From Skeletonema tropicum (taxonomy: Eukaryota > Bacillariophyta > Thalassiosirophyceae > Thalassiosirales > Thalassiosiraceae): a DNA stretch of 64,000 nucleotides. The stretch covers positions 310,001 to 374,000 of the forward strand of contig JAWZXG010000025.1 of assembly GCA_037178625.1 (NCBI GenBank), read 5' to 3'. Positions 1-9,365 of this stretch are shown in pieces (positions within the stretch are counted from its first letter, which is position 1; each line of letters begins with the position of its first letter). The notes beneath the pieces were generated by a model. The model saw only the letters and a program-made list of their open reading frames with translations, was not told where the DNA came from and ran no database searches. The position numbers and the translations under genes are program-made.

Positions 1-131
1 CAATATCTGATATCAAATGATCCGTCGGCATGGTCTTTTTGAACGAATCCGTTTCCGCCTTCGCTATTCGGTCTGCCAACGAAATTCTGAGGTGCAATAT
101 GAACCAATTGGCCAAACAACGGAGGAGGCAT
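1..131 (-). CDS. Partial hypothetical protein, N-terminus only
   Basis: Reading the minus strand from an ATG at 131 gives an open frame of 43 codons that runs off the left edge. It begins MPPPLFGQLVHIAPQNF and continues with a Gly/Asn-rich stretch and DGSFDIRY. The wording xGRPxxxGGxGFVxKxHxDGSFDIRY resembles the small repeat (…GxGxVxKVHxDGxYDVKY…) I associate with diatom proteins of unknown function; that similarity is from memory and was not searched. The open frame without a stop and the protein-like composition are what is directly seen. The remainder lies outside the window. Confidence 0.45.
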   Translation of the reverse strand, partial: MPPPLFGQLVHIAPQNFVGRPNSEGGNGFVQKDHADGSFDIRY

Positions 132-313
132 GATGATGCGATGGATTGGGCGGCAAATATTGATGGATGTACTGTGTATTGTGATGTGATATGACCGTTG
201 CATTCGGATCTCATGGTGGGGGTGTTCAAAAAGGCAGTTAGAATCAAAAAAATCAAGGTAGGAACTAGTATTGCTCTACGACACTAATAAACCGTTTTTT
301 TTGCCTTGCTTTT

Positions 314-502
314 TTAGCTCTCCCTGAAGTACGTAGATAGATATATTCGCTTGTCAAGATGTACTTGATATCGACCATCCGCACAAACTTCGACAATAGA
401 ACCTGTCACTCCATTGAGAGATAAAGACTTCAGTTCGCGGAGGACGATCCTGTCGCCAACAATGAGTGGTCCTTCGTCATTAGAAGATGATGAATTTTCC
501 AT
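314..502 (-). CDS. Small SH3/KOW-like domain protein (62 aa)
   Basis: An ATG at 502 opens a 62-residue frame ending at 314. After a Ser-rich head (MENSSSSNDEGP) the protein reads GDRIVLRELKSLSLNGVTGS followed by IVEVCADGRYQVHLD. This pattern (GDRVVLxxLxxxxLNGxxGxVxxxxxxGRYxVxL) is a compact beta-barrel repeat common in algal and other eukaryotic proteins, often attached to MYND or ubiquitin-related domains. The product would be essentially this one domain, so the gene may be complete, or one exon of a larger gene lying toward the edge on the same strand. No splice sites were identified. Function is unknown. Confidence 0.5.
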   Translation of the reverse strand: MENSSSSNDEGPLIVGDRIVLRELKSLSLNGVTGSIVEVCADGRYQVHLDKRIYLSTYFRES

Positions 503-2155
503 GATGAAGTACAATGTAGTGCACAGAGTACAGAAATAGATAGAAGCAGACAATAGTAGAAGGTAGATGCCGTCAACGTCTTCTTCTCCTCTCTGTCTGT
601 AGGCTACCGCGCAAAAAAATTGCTCCCTGCAAAAAATTGTTCCAGCGCGCTCTCACGCACAAAAGTAGCCTACAACCATGTCAGCACACCCCTCCACCAT
701 GGCCAATAATAAACATTCGACAAAAAAGGCGATCGGGAATGCCAAACTAAACACTATCTGAATATAATTATTCCTTGGATGACCTATTTATATCTATTCC
801 TCATTGAGTTATCTTCAATTGTTCCTGTGTGATTTTCAACATTTTTACTAGTTAAAATCACTAGGTAAAATCGCCTAAACAACCCATCTGACCCATGCTA
901 ATTTACCACATTAGGACGAATACAGCAGTTACAATGTTGACCAGTGGCTCTATCGACAGCCAATAATGTGTGCTATCACATGACACCTGGTTATTCTAGT
1001 GCACAAGTATACCAAGAAACTTACCAGGCTACAGAGTGGATATGTCGACATGGTTGCTAGGAATTTTGTGCAGACTCGTGACCAAAGTGCTTGCTAATCA
1101 CCTTTTTTACTAGCGAACTCGGGACCTAAATGCTCCTGTAGCAATTTTTTTGCGCGGTAGTAGGTAGGTACGCTTCAAAAACATCAAAATGTGGCAGAGA
1201 ATCTGCAACAACTGTGGTGGCTCCACAGCGTCGTTCAAAGAGAGGTCAGAATAACTCGGCCCCAATGAAGGTAACCGCTCCTTCTCAATTATTCCGTAGT
1301 CGCGATACAGCAGTGTCATGCTTCAACTTCCCTCTTGATCCCAGTAATATTGATCACCTCAAAGTGATATGTTCTAAATGCAAGATGGTCTTGGGTGAAG
1401 CCAAAGACGGAATCCTCACCGAGGCAATAAAGAAGAAGAAACGTGCCGACAAACGAATGTGCGAACGGCCGTGGGACCTCAACAAGAAATGTATCATGCG
1501 AAAGGCAGGGACCAAGACAGAAAGAAACCTAAGTTCCGGTCGAATATCACACAAAAATATTCAAACAGCATCATTCACGAGCCAATACTCAATATTCCAC
1601 TTGACTGTGTGACGAAGGCATCAATGCATGTCGTGCTGGGGTTCACGAACTGGCTCGTAAATTTGTCTATTTCTGCTTACGAATGCATCGAGAAGAAAGC
1701 AGCTGCCCGATCTTCTGGCACGGAGCAGGTAGCATTCCGTGAGACGATTGAATTGGTATTGAAGAAGTTATATAGATACAAAGAGTTTCTTACCGAACAG
1801 GAGAAGGACACTAAATCCGTATTCACTAGGCAGAGCACTGTTGTCGCTGATTTACTTTCACGGACTGATGAGTTGGAAGTCATCAAAGAAACCATCGGAG
1901 AAGACTTTTCGTTGACTGAGGAAGCAACAGCAGAGCTGCGTGAGAAACAGCAGCAGCTCGAGGATGAGTTAAAGCATCTCGAGAAGCAATTGGAGACTGA
2001 AGCTACGGAACTGGTCAACAGCACGAAAGAAAATTCCAACCTTGCTGATTACATTGTCGTGCTCATGGAGCAGATCAGCATTACCGACAATACAATTTTG
2101 GAATGTGAGGAGTATCTGAAAAATCATGGTGGTCATTCGAAGAGAAAGTTTGAGG

Positions 2156-2173
2156 AAGTATTGAAGAAGAACG
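2156..2173. repeat. Target-site duplication of the SINE, left copy
   Basis: These 18 bases, beginning AAGTATTGAAG, are repeated exactly at 2498-2515, on the other side of the SINE. Confidence 0.85.
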
Positions 2174-2497
2174 AAAAAAAAAAAAAATTAACGGAAATCT
2201 TAAAGTACGTCATGGTTGGCCCTCCAGGGGCGAAATTATCTACAATTATCTAGAGCAATGTCACAAGTTACTACCCTTCGAGTGTAATTAAGCAAATAAC
2301 CAACAGTTTTTCCATCACCCCGGAATTAGCAAAGAGGCAGTGATATGAAATTCCAAACCAAGTAATGGTCTTTTTTCCCAGATCGCACTCCGAGCTGCGA
2401 CACCTCAAACAGCCAGGATTTGGCACGGGGGAGACTCGAACCCAAGACCCCGAACCAGAAGAGAGGCGGTGATACCACTACACCACACCACCCCCTC
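2174..2497 (-). mobile_element. tRNA-derived SINE inserted in the coding region
   Basis: On the minus strand the element starts near 2497 with a tRNA-like head. An A-box-like TGGTGTAGTGG lies at 2485-2475 and a B-box-like GGTTCGAGTCT at 2442-2432, spaced as in tRNA genes. The T-stem does not pair fully, so it is tRNA-related and not an intact tRNA. The body runs to a 14-nt T run (A run at 2174-2187 on the plus strand) as its 3' end. It is flanked by a perfect 18-bp direct repeat (2156-2173 and 2498-2515). The insertion (324 bp of element, 342 bp with one duplication) is a multiple of three, and removing it restores one continuous reading frame. Internal RNA polymerase III transcription is inferred from the boxes. 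Confidence 0.75.
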
Positions 2498-2515
2498 AAG
2501 TATTGAAGAAGAACG
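2498..2515. repeat. Target-site duplication of the SINE, right copy
   Basis: Exact copy of 2156-2173. The coding frame of the host sequence resumes from here. Confidence 0.85.
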
Positions 2516-3167
2516 GTTGTGACAGGCAAACTTACTTTGAAGCACAAATGGTCGGTAACCATTGCATGAATTATGCGGAGCATAGTGAAGTCATATACAG
2601 TGACATGTTCGATGAGTTTGATCCTATCATCGAACAACAAGATCTGAAGGAAGAGTTGAGTAATTTCACATTGCGAATGAAGGAAGTTGTGTCTCTATGG
2701 TTCAAAATCCAACGAGTAATGAAATCCGTCAATAAGCAGTCCGACAAGGCAATTAAAGACTTTGAAGCGAACATTAAGAAGCTCAAAGATCTCATTGTCA
2801 AGCTATTAGTAACAGACGTACCGATTGCCGAGTGGAAGTCAAAACTTCCTGCATTCCCCAAAAGTCATCTCCTCTTCATTGGCCATCTTCTTGACCAGCT
2901 GACTATGTGGGGAACTCTTGGCGGTTTTGACGAGCAAAACATCGAAAGCGCCCATGCAATCTGGAACCAATTGATGCGTCAGATGGGCGCTACTCGCGGG
3001 AAGGAACTCAAGAAGAAGGTGTTCATTCAGTATTACTTGAAGAGTGCTGAATTCATACAATCTAATATTTTGCGTTTGAAAGAGGAGTCAAAGCGTCCTA
3101 ATAAATATGCTCCCCGACGTCCCAGAGCAGAAGATGTCGAAATCAATAATAGCGCTGTTGCAGAGAC

Positions 3168-3672
3168 ACAAATTGATACTGTCGAGGTCGATGAAGGATC
3201 TTTAGTCGCAGACATCAATGGGGAGGTTGCTCTCCATCAACCTCTGATGGTATTCGATTCATCTACATCTGCAGAAGATAATGGCGATGGCGCAGTCGGA
3301 AATGATGCTGATGAAACGGCGCAGGTGAAAGTATCGAAAGAGGATACGATGGTCAGCACTTGTCCTCATTGCAGTAAGCGCTTACTTAATGTGGCTCTCC
3401 GTGTTCACATGTTTGAGGCACATGGTGTTACTCTTTGTGCTGAAGCCGAACCTAGGTAATCGATAAGTAGTACCAAATCATATGAGGCGAAGAATGATGC
3501 AGCCAAATATGTCTTCATTTTTGCATTGAAACGGCATAATGGCATAGATAGAGTAGACAGTAGTAACGAGTTGACGGAAGATATCGACATTGTGATGGGC
3601 TTCTCATCAGATTTTGGGATGTCACAGTTAGCGATAGTTAGCGATCACAAATGCTAAGGCGAATCCACCGTG
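3168..3672 (+). repeat. 3' segment shared with copy B (58680-59186)
   Basis: The coding end (acidic stretch plus zinc finger) and about 210 bp of downstream sequence are almost identical to copy B, with only a handful of substitutions and a short insertion after the stop codon. Identity ends at the word GAATCCACCGTG; copy A then enters the 140-bp minisatellite, whereas copy B continues to a TIR. Near-identity of non-coding sequence argues for recent duplication or gene conversion. Confidence 0.8.
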
Positions 3673-3717
3673 AGACTGCGGGCCAACAACCCGAAACAAA
3701 GCTAGAAAAGATTGCCC

Positions 3718-3979
3718 GACCAACAGCCCTCAAAAAGCGCCGAACCCAACAGCGCGCGAAAACAGCCACATTTTCTCTTTCCCTTCCCCTAACATGAGGC
3801 CAACAGCCCCGAAAATCTAACGCTTCTCTCTACCTCACTAACGCTTCTCTCTACCTCGACCAACAGCCCTCAAAACGCGCCGAACCCAACAGCGCGCGAA
3901 AACAGCCACATTTTCTCTTTCCCTTCCCCTAACATGAGGCCAACAGCCCCGAAAATCTAACGCTTCTCTCTACCTCACT
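3718..3979. repeat. 140-bp tandem repeat, two copies
   Basis: The unit starts GACCAACAGCCCTCAAAA, contains CCGAACCCAACAGCGCGCG and ends CTCTCTACCTCACTAA. Copy 1 is 3718-3857; copy 2 (3858-3979) is slightly shorter. Related words (GGCCAACAACCCGAAAC, CAGCCCCGAAAATC) occur just before at 3680-3717 and again at 6238-6300, so the DDE element may have landed inside an older, larger array. Confidence 0.8.
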
Positions 3980-4032
3980 ACAGCTGTTTTCACGGATTTT
4001 CGGATAGCCGTTCAAGTTTCGAATTCCTACGT

Positions 4033-4233
4033 ATGTTAGGTACAAATGACGTAGTGAGTCTTATAAAAACCCATTGGGCCGATTTCTCCCAACTCACCCC
4101 TCAACAAGAGCCACTCCGCGCAAAAAGATGCCAACCATGGCCAAATGCCGGAGCGTACTACGCACAACAAGTTGAATATTTACTCAACCAAAAGGATAAA
4201 TTAACCTCTCTTGCATGTCTAGATCCAAAATAG
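4033..4233 (+). CDS. Hypothetical 66-aa reading frame at the left end of the DDE element
   Basis: The ATG overlaps the inner edge of the left terminal repeat. The product (MLGTNDVVSLIKTHWADF…) has no recognised domain and ends 28 bp before the ATG of the transposase-like frame. It could be an N-terminal exon of that protein or a chance frame. No splice sites were established. Confidence 0.25.
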   Translation: MLGTNDVVSLIKTHWADFSQLTPQQEPLRAKRCQPWPNAGAYYAQQVEYLLNQKDKLTSLACLDPK

Positions 4234-4261
4234 CCAATTAGGTTGACTAAAGATTGTAATC

Positions 4262-6042
4262 ATGAACGATGGTAATACACTTTTTGAATACCTTTTCACA
4301 CGGCTCATCAGTAAAAGTGACACTTATCGCGGCAGGTGGATTTGCGACCAGTCGTTGGTAGAGATATTGCACAGACACTATACGAATGTAGATAAAGACA
4401 ATACCTTACGGAACAAACTCGTGCAGCGTCTGAACAAGGCAGCCGGACCTTTCAACAGCAGCAATGTACACAAGATATACCACAAAAATTTCACAACATC
4501 ATGTCCATTCAATTCGTCATTACGCCGGATGGTGCACTATTACTACTTTGGAAAGGGAGAGAAAGTGCCCAACGAACCAATACGCGCAGCAGAGTTATTG
4601 TGCACAGAAATAGAACATATACAGAGTTACAGTGCAACTAATAATCGGCAGCGATCTTGCAACAAGCCGGAGCAAGTATCATTTCCCGACGATGGATGCG
4701 CTGGTAAGAAGAAGAACAAAAATAATGAGAACAAACGTAAAGAAGCAACAAAATCATCAGCGGCTGCACCAATTACTCCTACTCCACAAAAAAGAACAAG
4801 GCGCTCGCAACGACTAGTTGAGCAGCAGCAGAGCCCTCTCGTGCCATTCGTCACCAACGTGGGTAGATTAGAGGATGAGAATAATCAAGTTGACGACGAA
4901 GATGAAGACGAAGACGACGACAATAACAACAGCAGTGGCGATATAGACGGCGATAACAGCAGCAACAACCAGACTCCGAATATTATATGGCAGTCACCTG
5001 AAGCAGCAGCTCTCTTCGGATTTGAAGAAGGTGCCGATGTGTACAACGGACTAGTGCAATTGGTTGAATCACTTACACTGGTGGGGCAATCAGCAAATGG
5101 ATACGAAGAAGCAGGCGTCATTGACTTGCACGAAGATAGTAAATTGACAAAGCATGCCTTATTTGACTTACGCAATAAATGTTTATACCTCAGGGTTGCG
5201 TATTCAATAGCACTTGCCGAGTATCGAGTTGGGTTTCCATTCCAAGCTTGTTGCGACAAAGCGGCAAGGCTGCTCAATGATTTAACACTGTTCAATGCAG
5301 CAACTGGTAGGACAATCATGAATTGGAACCGTATCTTCCGCGTTAATCATCAATTTCCAAACCCCAACCCCTACGTCGCCAATGGTATCAAACGAAAGCC
5401 TACACTATTTGAGGTATTTCCGACAGCAGCAGTAGATGTGTCAAACTTCATACTTGACCATCTGGAACATTTCAGCGTTGAATTGCTGAGGTTTTTTTGT
5501 CTGAACAAAGCCAACTCGAATATGTTTGTGAATCTTTTGGAGTAAGAGCCTTGATTACAACAAAGTATCATGCTGAATACGCTGGTGAGGGTGTCGAATA
5601 CTCTTGGGGGTTCTCCAAAGCTCTCTACCGAAGACATCCATTAGCTCAAAAGAAAACGACTGCTGATTTCCTTGCATTGGTCGACAAGTGTATTTCAAGA
5701 GAGGTTCTCACTGTGGATCTCATTCGTAAGTTCAGTGCCAGGGCAAGAGGTTACATGGAGACATATAAGATGTTGGAGATTGAGGCAAAGAATACCAAGG
5801 AGACAGAAGGTAATTCAAGTGAGGATGCACCCATTCCGCACAAGAGAATTGAAACGCTGAAGAAGGTTTTGAAATGTCATCGTGCTGCTATTGACTTTGA
5901 CAAATCTTTCATTATGAAAACTGTCTACGCAAAAGACTTTGATTTCAAGAATGATTTGCTCAAGAAGGAAGAGAAGCTCAACTTTAGTCTCAGAGTAAAA
6001 CGAGAGAATACGAAGGTGGAAGCGACGGCAAAGAAGAAATAA
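4262..6042 (+). pseudogene. DDE transposase pseudogene with internal deletion and frame change
   Basis: The 5' part (4262-5545, 427 codons) has an N-terminal region with HxxY motifs, a Lys/Arg stretch like an NLS (about residues 147-160 and 175-186), an acidic run (DDEDEDEDDD, about 214-223), and then a segment reading NWNRIFRVNHQFPNPNPYVA … LFEVFPTAAVD, which resembles the DNA-binding-to-catalytic linker of DDE proteins. The 3' part, in the -1 frame from about 5497, carries SQLEYVCESFGV then HAEYAGEGVEYSWG, the third-acid region of DDE endonucleases. The segment that should contain the first two catalytic Asp is absent, and the two parts meet at a T7 run (about 5492-5498). It is probably a non-autonomous deletion derivative. 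Ribosomal -1 slippage at T7 would restore a fusion but not catalysis. Confidence 0.6.
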
Positions 6043-6191
6043 ACATAGGACAATGTTCATTTATGTCTCTTGGTGGAATATGGCATACGAGGCATTATTT
6101 ACCATGGTCCGGTTGTTGTTCGCAATTGAGAAAGACGGAGGTAGAGTAGCTCCCCAGTTAAGGGGCTTTCAGAACGTTTGTACGTAGGAAT

Positions 6192-8030
6192 AAAAATTCT
6201 GCGATTATCCGCCAAGATTTGCTAACAGCTGTAACAGCAGGCCATCAGCCCCGAAAATCAAACGCTCAAAGACTGCGCGGGCCAACCCCCCCAAAATTGA
6301 GAGAATGCACGCGCAAATCACACGCGGCGCAAACAACCCAAAAAGAGCGTCAGGTTTAACCAGAAGATGCCCAGCCCCGGGTTTCCCCGGGTTAGCGTCT
6401 TTACAGCATAACTTCGTCAATAATAGGCCGATTCTTATGGTTCAAAGACCAACAACTTTCCATTTAGTGAGTTTAGAACGCCTCTGCAACGCGCCATGGT
6501 GGTATTCCGACCATTCCCCGAGATCTTGGGGGTGCCATTTCAGTAGTATCGACATCGGCCGGCGGCGGTGCTCGGCCATCACGCATCACACACTAAAAAA
6601 AAACATCTCCACCATGACGAATCCGACGGCAAACCATGGTACTATTGGGCCAATGCACCCAAAACCTGATAAATGACACTCCGTCTAATCCAATTTTTTA
6701 TGTAGATTCCGATTATGTAAGCGGCGGCGGTCGAATCAAGGTCATTGTGATGGTATGCGGCTCTAACCGACGCAGACATAAATTCTGCACCTGCCGGGCA
6801 ACATCATGATATACTCATATTTAATACAATTCGGTTATTAATAGCCATGGTGCGTCACAGACACCTTCTATATATTATGATAATTGATAATTATTATCAG
6901 TTTTATTAATGACTTGCCAATTAGACGTAATAATGGAGTAGTAGGCTGAATCATCCGCTGTTGCTTTGATGCCATCTGGTAGGAATGGTGTTGTTAGGAG
7001 TCATATGATACCCTGAAACCACAGTATAATGCTCGCAACAGATGGCCATTGGTGTTGTGTGGTGAAAGGTCCCCTATTTCGCGGAGTGAATGCACTCAAT
7101 ATCACTTCAAATACTCGTGTATGTGACGGAATAGGGCTCCTGATTTTCCATGAAAACATGCTATATTCCAACCAGTCCAATTATGTTGTAGCCGCAATGA
7201 AATAGAGAAACCTGGTCAAACATCGTTGATTGTTATATAATAGTCATCACCTCACTGACTTTTGGCACCTCTACATCTTGTATTCTGTCAGATATATGCA
7301 TTCTCCTTTTTGATGTATTTTGTGGAAATTATCCATTTTCACCACCTGTATTCACCATACCACTGCATGCGTCATATAACGCCCAGGCACACTCTAGAGG
7401 GAACTGATCGCCGCTTAATAGTATATAGTTGGCGTGTGCAAACCAGTTCGGTGGCAGAGTAGCTCCGTCTATTCATCTGAAGACCATATTGAAAGTGTAT
7501 CATCACACCGATGTCAAAGCGCAATTTTCCGACACCTCTACTTTGGTGCCATGATATGTAGCAATGGCGTCGGTCGATGACCAACTGAGGACATCACTTC
7601 ACAGAAAGGCTATTGGAGAGGGAGTTACTGCAGTGGGGCTGTCTAATTTTATGTGTAGCTAGTGTTGTTGATGTCAGCACGTACGGGGTCGAGGTGCGCC
7701 ATGGTGATCGCTGGTGATTTTTTTCATTATCCCCTGGGCATCTTCTGGTTAATAGATGATGTGTGCCTAAAAAGCTCTAGCAAAATCGGAGGCGGTACTC
7801 GGCTACTAAGATTTTCACTTTAACGTAGGAATTTATACATATTTTGGCGGGCAGAAAACTTTTGCGGTCGTGGACAATGGCATATAGACTGAATTTAACT
7901 TAGACAAGAAATTGACTAGACCCCTGAGTAAGTGTGGTAACGCGCCTATTGATCCGATAGCATTAACGATCTCAGGTACCATTTATTGGCATCTGTCAGC
8001 CACTACTAGGGTGCACCGTGTGCGAGTAAA
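6192..8030. other. Non-coding stretch without a recognised gene
   Basis: It contains minisatellite-like words (6238-6300), a CCCGGG-TTT-CCCCGGG near-palindrome around 6377, the dispersed repeat at 6826-6946 and an ACGTAGGAATTT terminal-like word at 7823. An open frame at 6305-6676 has no recognisable domain and overlaps the minisatellite-like part, so it is not called as a gene. Confidence 0.5.
6826..6946 (+). repeat. Dispersed repeat, copy 1 (partner 40053-40183)
   Basis: From CATATTTAATACAA through TTTATTATCAGTTTTATTGAT-like text to ATAATGGAGTAGTAGG, this stretch aligns in the same orientation with 40053-40183 with moderate divergence. It is non-coding and of unknown type; an old element end is likely. 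Confidence 0.6.
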
Positions 8031-8034
8031 AGAG

Positions 8035-8380
8035 GAGAGATAAAGCAGTACTCTAGAGGCGCATGCACGTAGCTGAGGCCGAACGATGAGCGGCAACCTC
8101 AGGAAGTCACAGGTATCTTGATTTTCGAACGCTGACCCCATGCCTGCGAGAGGCAGGCGATGGGGTCAGCGGCAGATTCTTCTCACTACTCACTAAATAT
8201 TGAGATATGTAATAAAATCCTTTTTTCTAGCATTGCCTAGCCGTATCATAGCTTATGCGGGCAGCATTACTACTACTTATTCGATCAAGCCAAACGAAAG
8301 GATGCAAAAAGAATCGCTGTAACATTTGTGTGACGATTCGAACTTACTTCAGGGGTAACAAAATGTAACAAAGACTAACC
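8035..8380 (-). repeat. Dispersed repeat with internal hairpin, inverted relative to 43780-44110
   Basis: The reverse complement of 43780-44110 matches this stretch: GAGATAAxxCAGT, a 40-nt hairpin at 8131-8170 (GCTGACCCCA … TGGGGTCAGC), GGCAGATTC, and further on TGTAACATTTG and GGGTAACAAAATGTAACA. Divergence is considerable, so these are old copies of one element family. Confidence 0.6.
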
Positions 8381-9037
8381 CTAACAAAATTCCTTCCCGC
8401 AATAATTAAGGATTTCTACACTTAAGGATTTCGCGCAATTTTACCCAGATCATGCGGTTCGACAGATAGATTTCGATTTCAGCGCTTCATGGGTCCCTCC
8501 CCACTCCGCGAATATTGAGATGCCTTTGCAATGCATTTTGGGAATGGTGTGGCATTCTAACTAGCTCACTCTTTTCTTCACCCGATCATGTATCATGTTC
8601 ACTTGAGTTCTTTTGGTGGTGATGATGGTGCTCTCGCGTCTCTCGTGCCTCGTGTGCTCTGCGACGTCCTACTCACGATGTCATGTTCCGTTCCTTTCCA
8701 TCGCTCCATCGACATACTCATCGCTATGATTCTTGGGCTTGAAGATTTTAAGACTAAGAAGTAGCCTCATCTTGCTCTACCTACTTTCTCGAGAATCTGT
8801 GGAAGTGGAAGTGGAAGTGGAGGAGTGAAGATGAAGAGTGGTGCTCAGTGGTGCCTGTATGTGCATGTAGCTGTAGCTCTCAACTCTGCGATCATCACAA
8901 TCACAAGCCCGGTCCGTCACGCCCGCCAAGATATTCGTGTTGGTGTTGTCACATTGTACAATGGGACAGAGAAAAAGTATTTTAATGTAGGAGTAATTGT
9001 CACTCTGTGGGCAAGTCTGTAGTGACACGTTGAGAAG
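8381..9037. other. Non-coding stretch
   Basis: Between two repeat pieces; no credible gene seen. It contains a short (GGAAGT)n-like run near 8800-8820. Overlapping open frames on both strands at 8777-9028 have no recognised domain. Confidence 0.4.
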
Positions 9038-9182
9038 ACTAGCGAACGGACCTGTCGATTCATGTTGTGTCCGCGAACGGCTTCATTTCGAAGATTCGAA
9101 TGAATTTTAAATTTATCTAGCGTGTTACTTTTTGTTACATTTCGTTACCCGGAATGGTCGAATCGTTCAATTGTTACGTACC
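9038..9182 (+). repeat. Dispersed repeat, partner of 43674-43805
   Basis: The text ACTAGCGAACGGACCTGTCG, then GCGAACGGCTT, GAATGAATTTTAAATTTATC and GTTACATTTCGTTACCC is shared with 43674-43805 in the same orientation. Its right part is also complementary to 8333-8380, so together with that stretch it forms an inverted pair about 0.8 kb apart. Confidence 0.65.
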
Positions 9183-9257
9183 ATACAATCAATTCGACAT
9201 AAAATAGAGTCCAAGCTGAGCCTGTGCCTCGCCTAGTAAGTCCCAGTCTGCACACCC

Positions 9258-9289
9258 CACCCAAGCAACTATTAATAGTTGCTTGGGTG
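9258..9289. terminator. Perfect 32-bp palindrome downstream of the methyltransferase gene
   Basis: CACCCAAGCAACTATT is followed directly by its exact reverse complement. It lies about 77 bp beyond the stop codon of the minus-strand methyltransferase gene, so the transcript would form a long hairpin in its 3' UTR. A role in 3'-end formation or RNA stability is inference; it could also be a footprint of a small inverted-repeat element. Confidence 0.4.
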
Positions 9290-9365
9290 ATAGAGCTAAG
9301 AGCGACTCCTATAACACTATGCTTATTTTGAGTCATCCTCTCCGTGCAGTATATACACATCACTT

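Larger units (their letters stand above)
1171..3459 (+). pseudogene. Chimeric gene, copy A: conserved N-terminal module, coiled coil, C-terminal zinc finger; interrupted
   Basis: Three coding blocks lie in a row. Block 1 (1171-1484, frame of 1214) encodes a basic module with KVICSKCKMVLGEAKDGIL and KKKKRADKRMCERPWDLN, nearly identical in DNA to 57405-57724 of copy B. Block 2 (in-frame ATG at 1489 to about 2173) is in another frame and encodes a Glu/Lys-rich coiled coil. Block 3 (2516-3459) continues block 2 in frame once the SINE and one target duplication are ignored. It contains WGTLGGFDEQNIESAHAIWN, reminiscent of C-terminal parts of some transposon proteins (weak memory-based similarity), and ends with a C-X2-C-X11-H-X4-H finger (STCPHCSKRLLNVALRVHMF…H). 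From about 3168 it again matches copy B. The block 1/2 frame break and the SINE make a functional product unlikely, although an unseen intron could join blocks 1 and 2. Confidence 0.5.
4023..6191 (+). mobile_element. DNA transposon with 11-bp TIRs, internally deleted
   Basis: The left end ATTCCTACGTA (4023-4033) is the exact reverse complement of the right end TACGTAGGAAT (6181-6191). The 2.17-kb interior holds DDE transposase remnants. No clear target duplication could be defined (flanks TTTCGA and AAAAAT). The same terminal word recurs elsewhere in the window (see findings), which weakens it as a family-specific TIR. Related minisatellite sequence lies on both sides. Confidence 0.5.

Noticed and set aside
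2400..2490. A tRNA gene on the minus strand
   Set aside because: A and B boxes are present, but the T-stem does not pair and no proper acceptor stem exists; together with the 18-bp target duplication it is a SINE head.
4885..5319. Minus-strand 144-codon frame opposite the transposase-like gene
   Set aside because: Antisense shadow; its Ser run is the complement of the acidic Asp/Glu run of the real frame.
6305..6676. 123-codon plus-strand frame
   Set aside because: It begins in minisatellite-like sequence, has no domain and a composition like translated repeat.
8777..9028. Overlapping 83- and 65-codon frames on opposite strands
   Set aside because: Mutual shadows over a simple GGAAGT-like repeat; neither has a domain.
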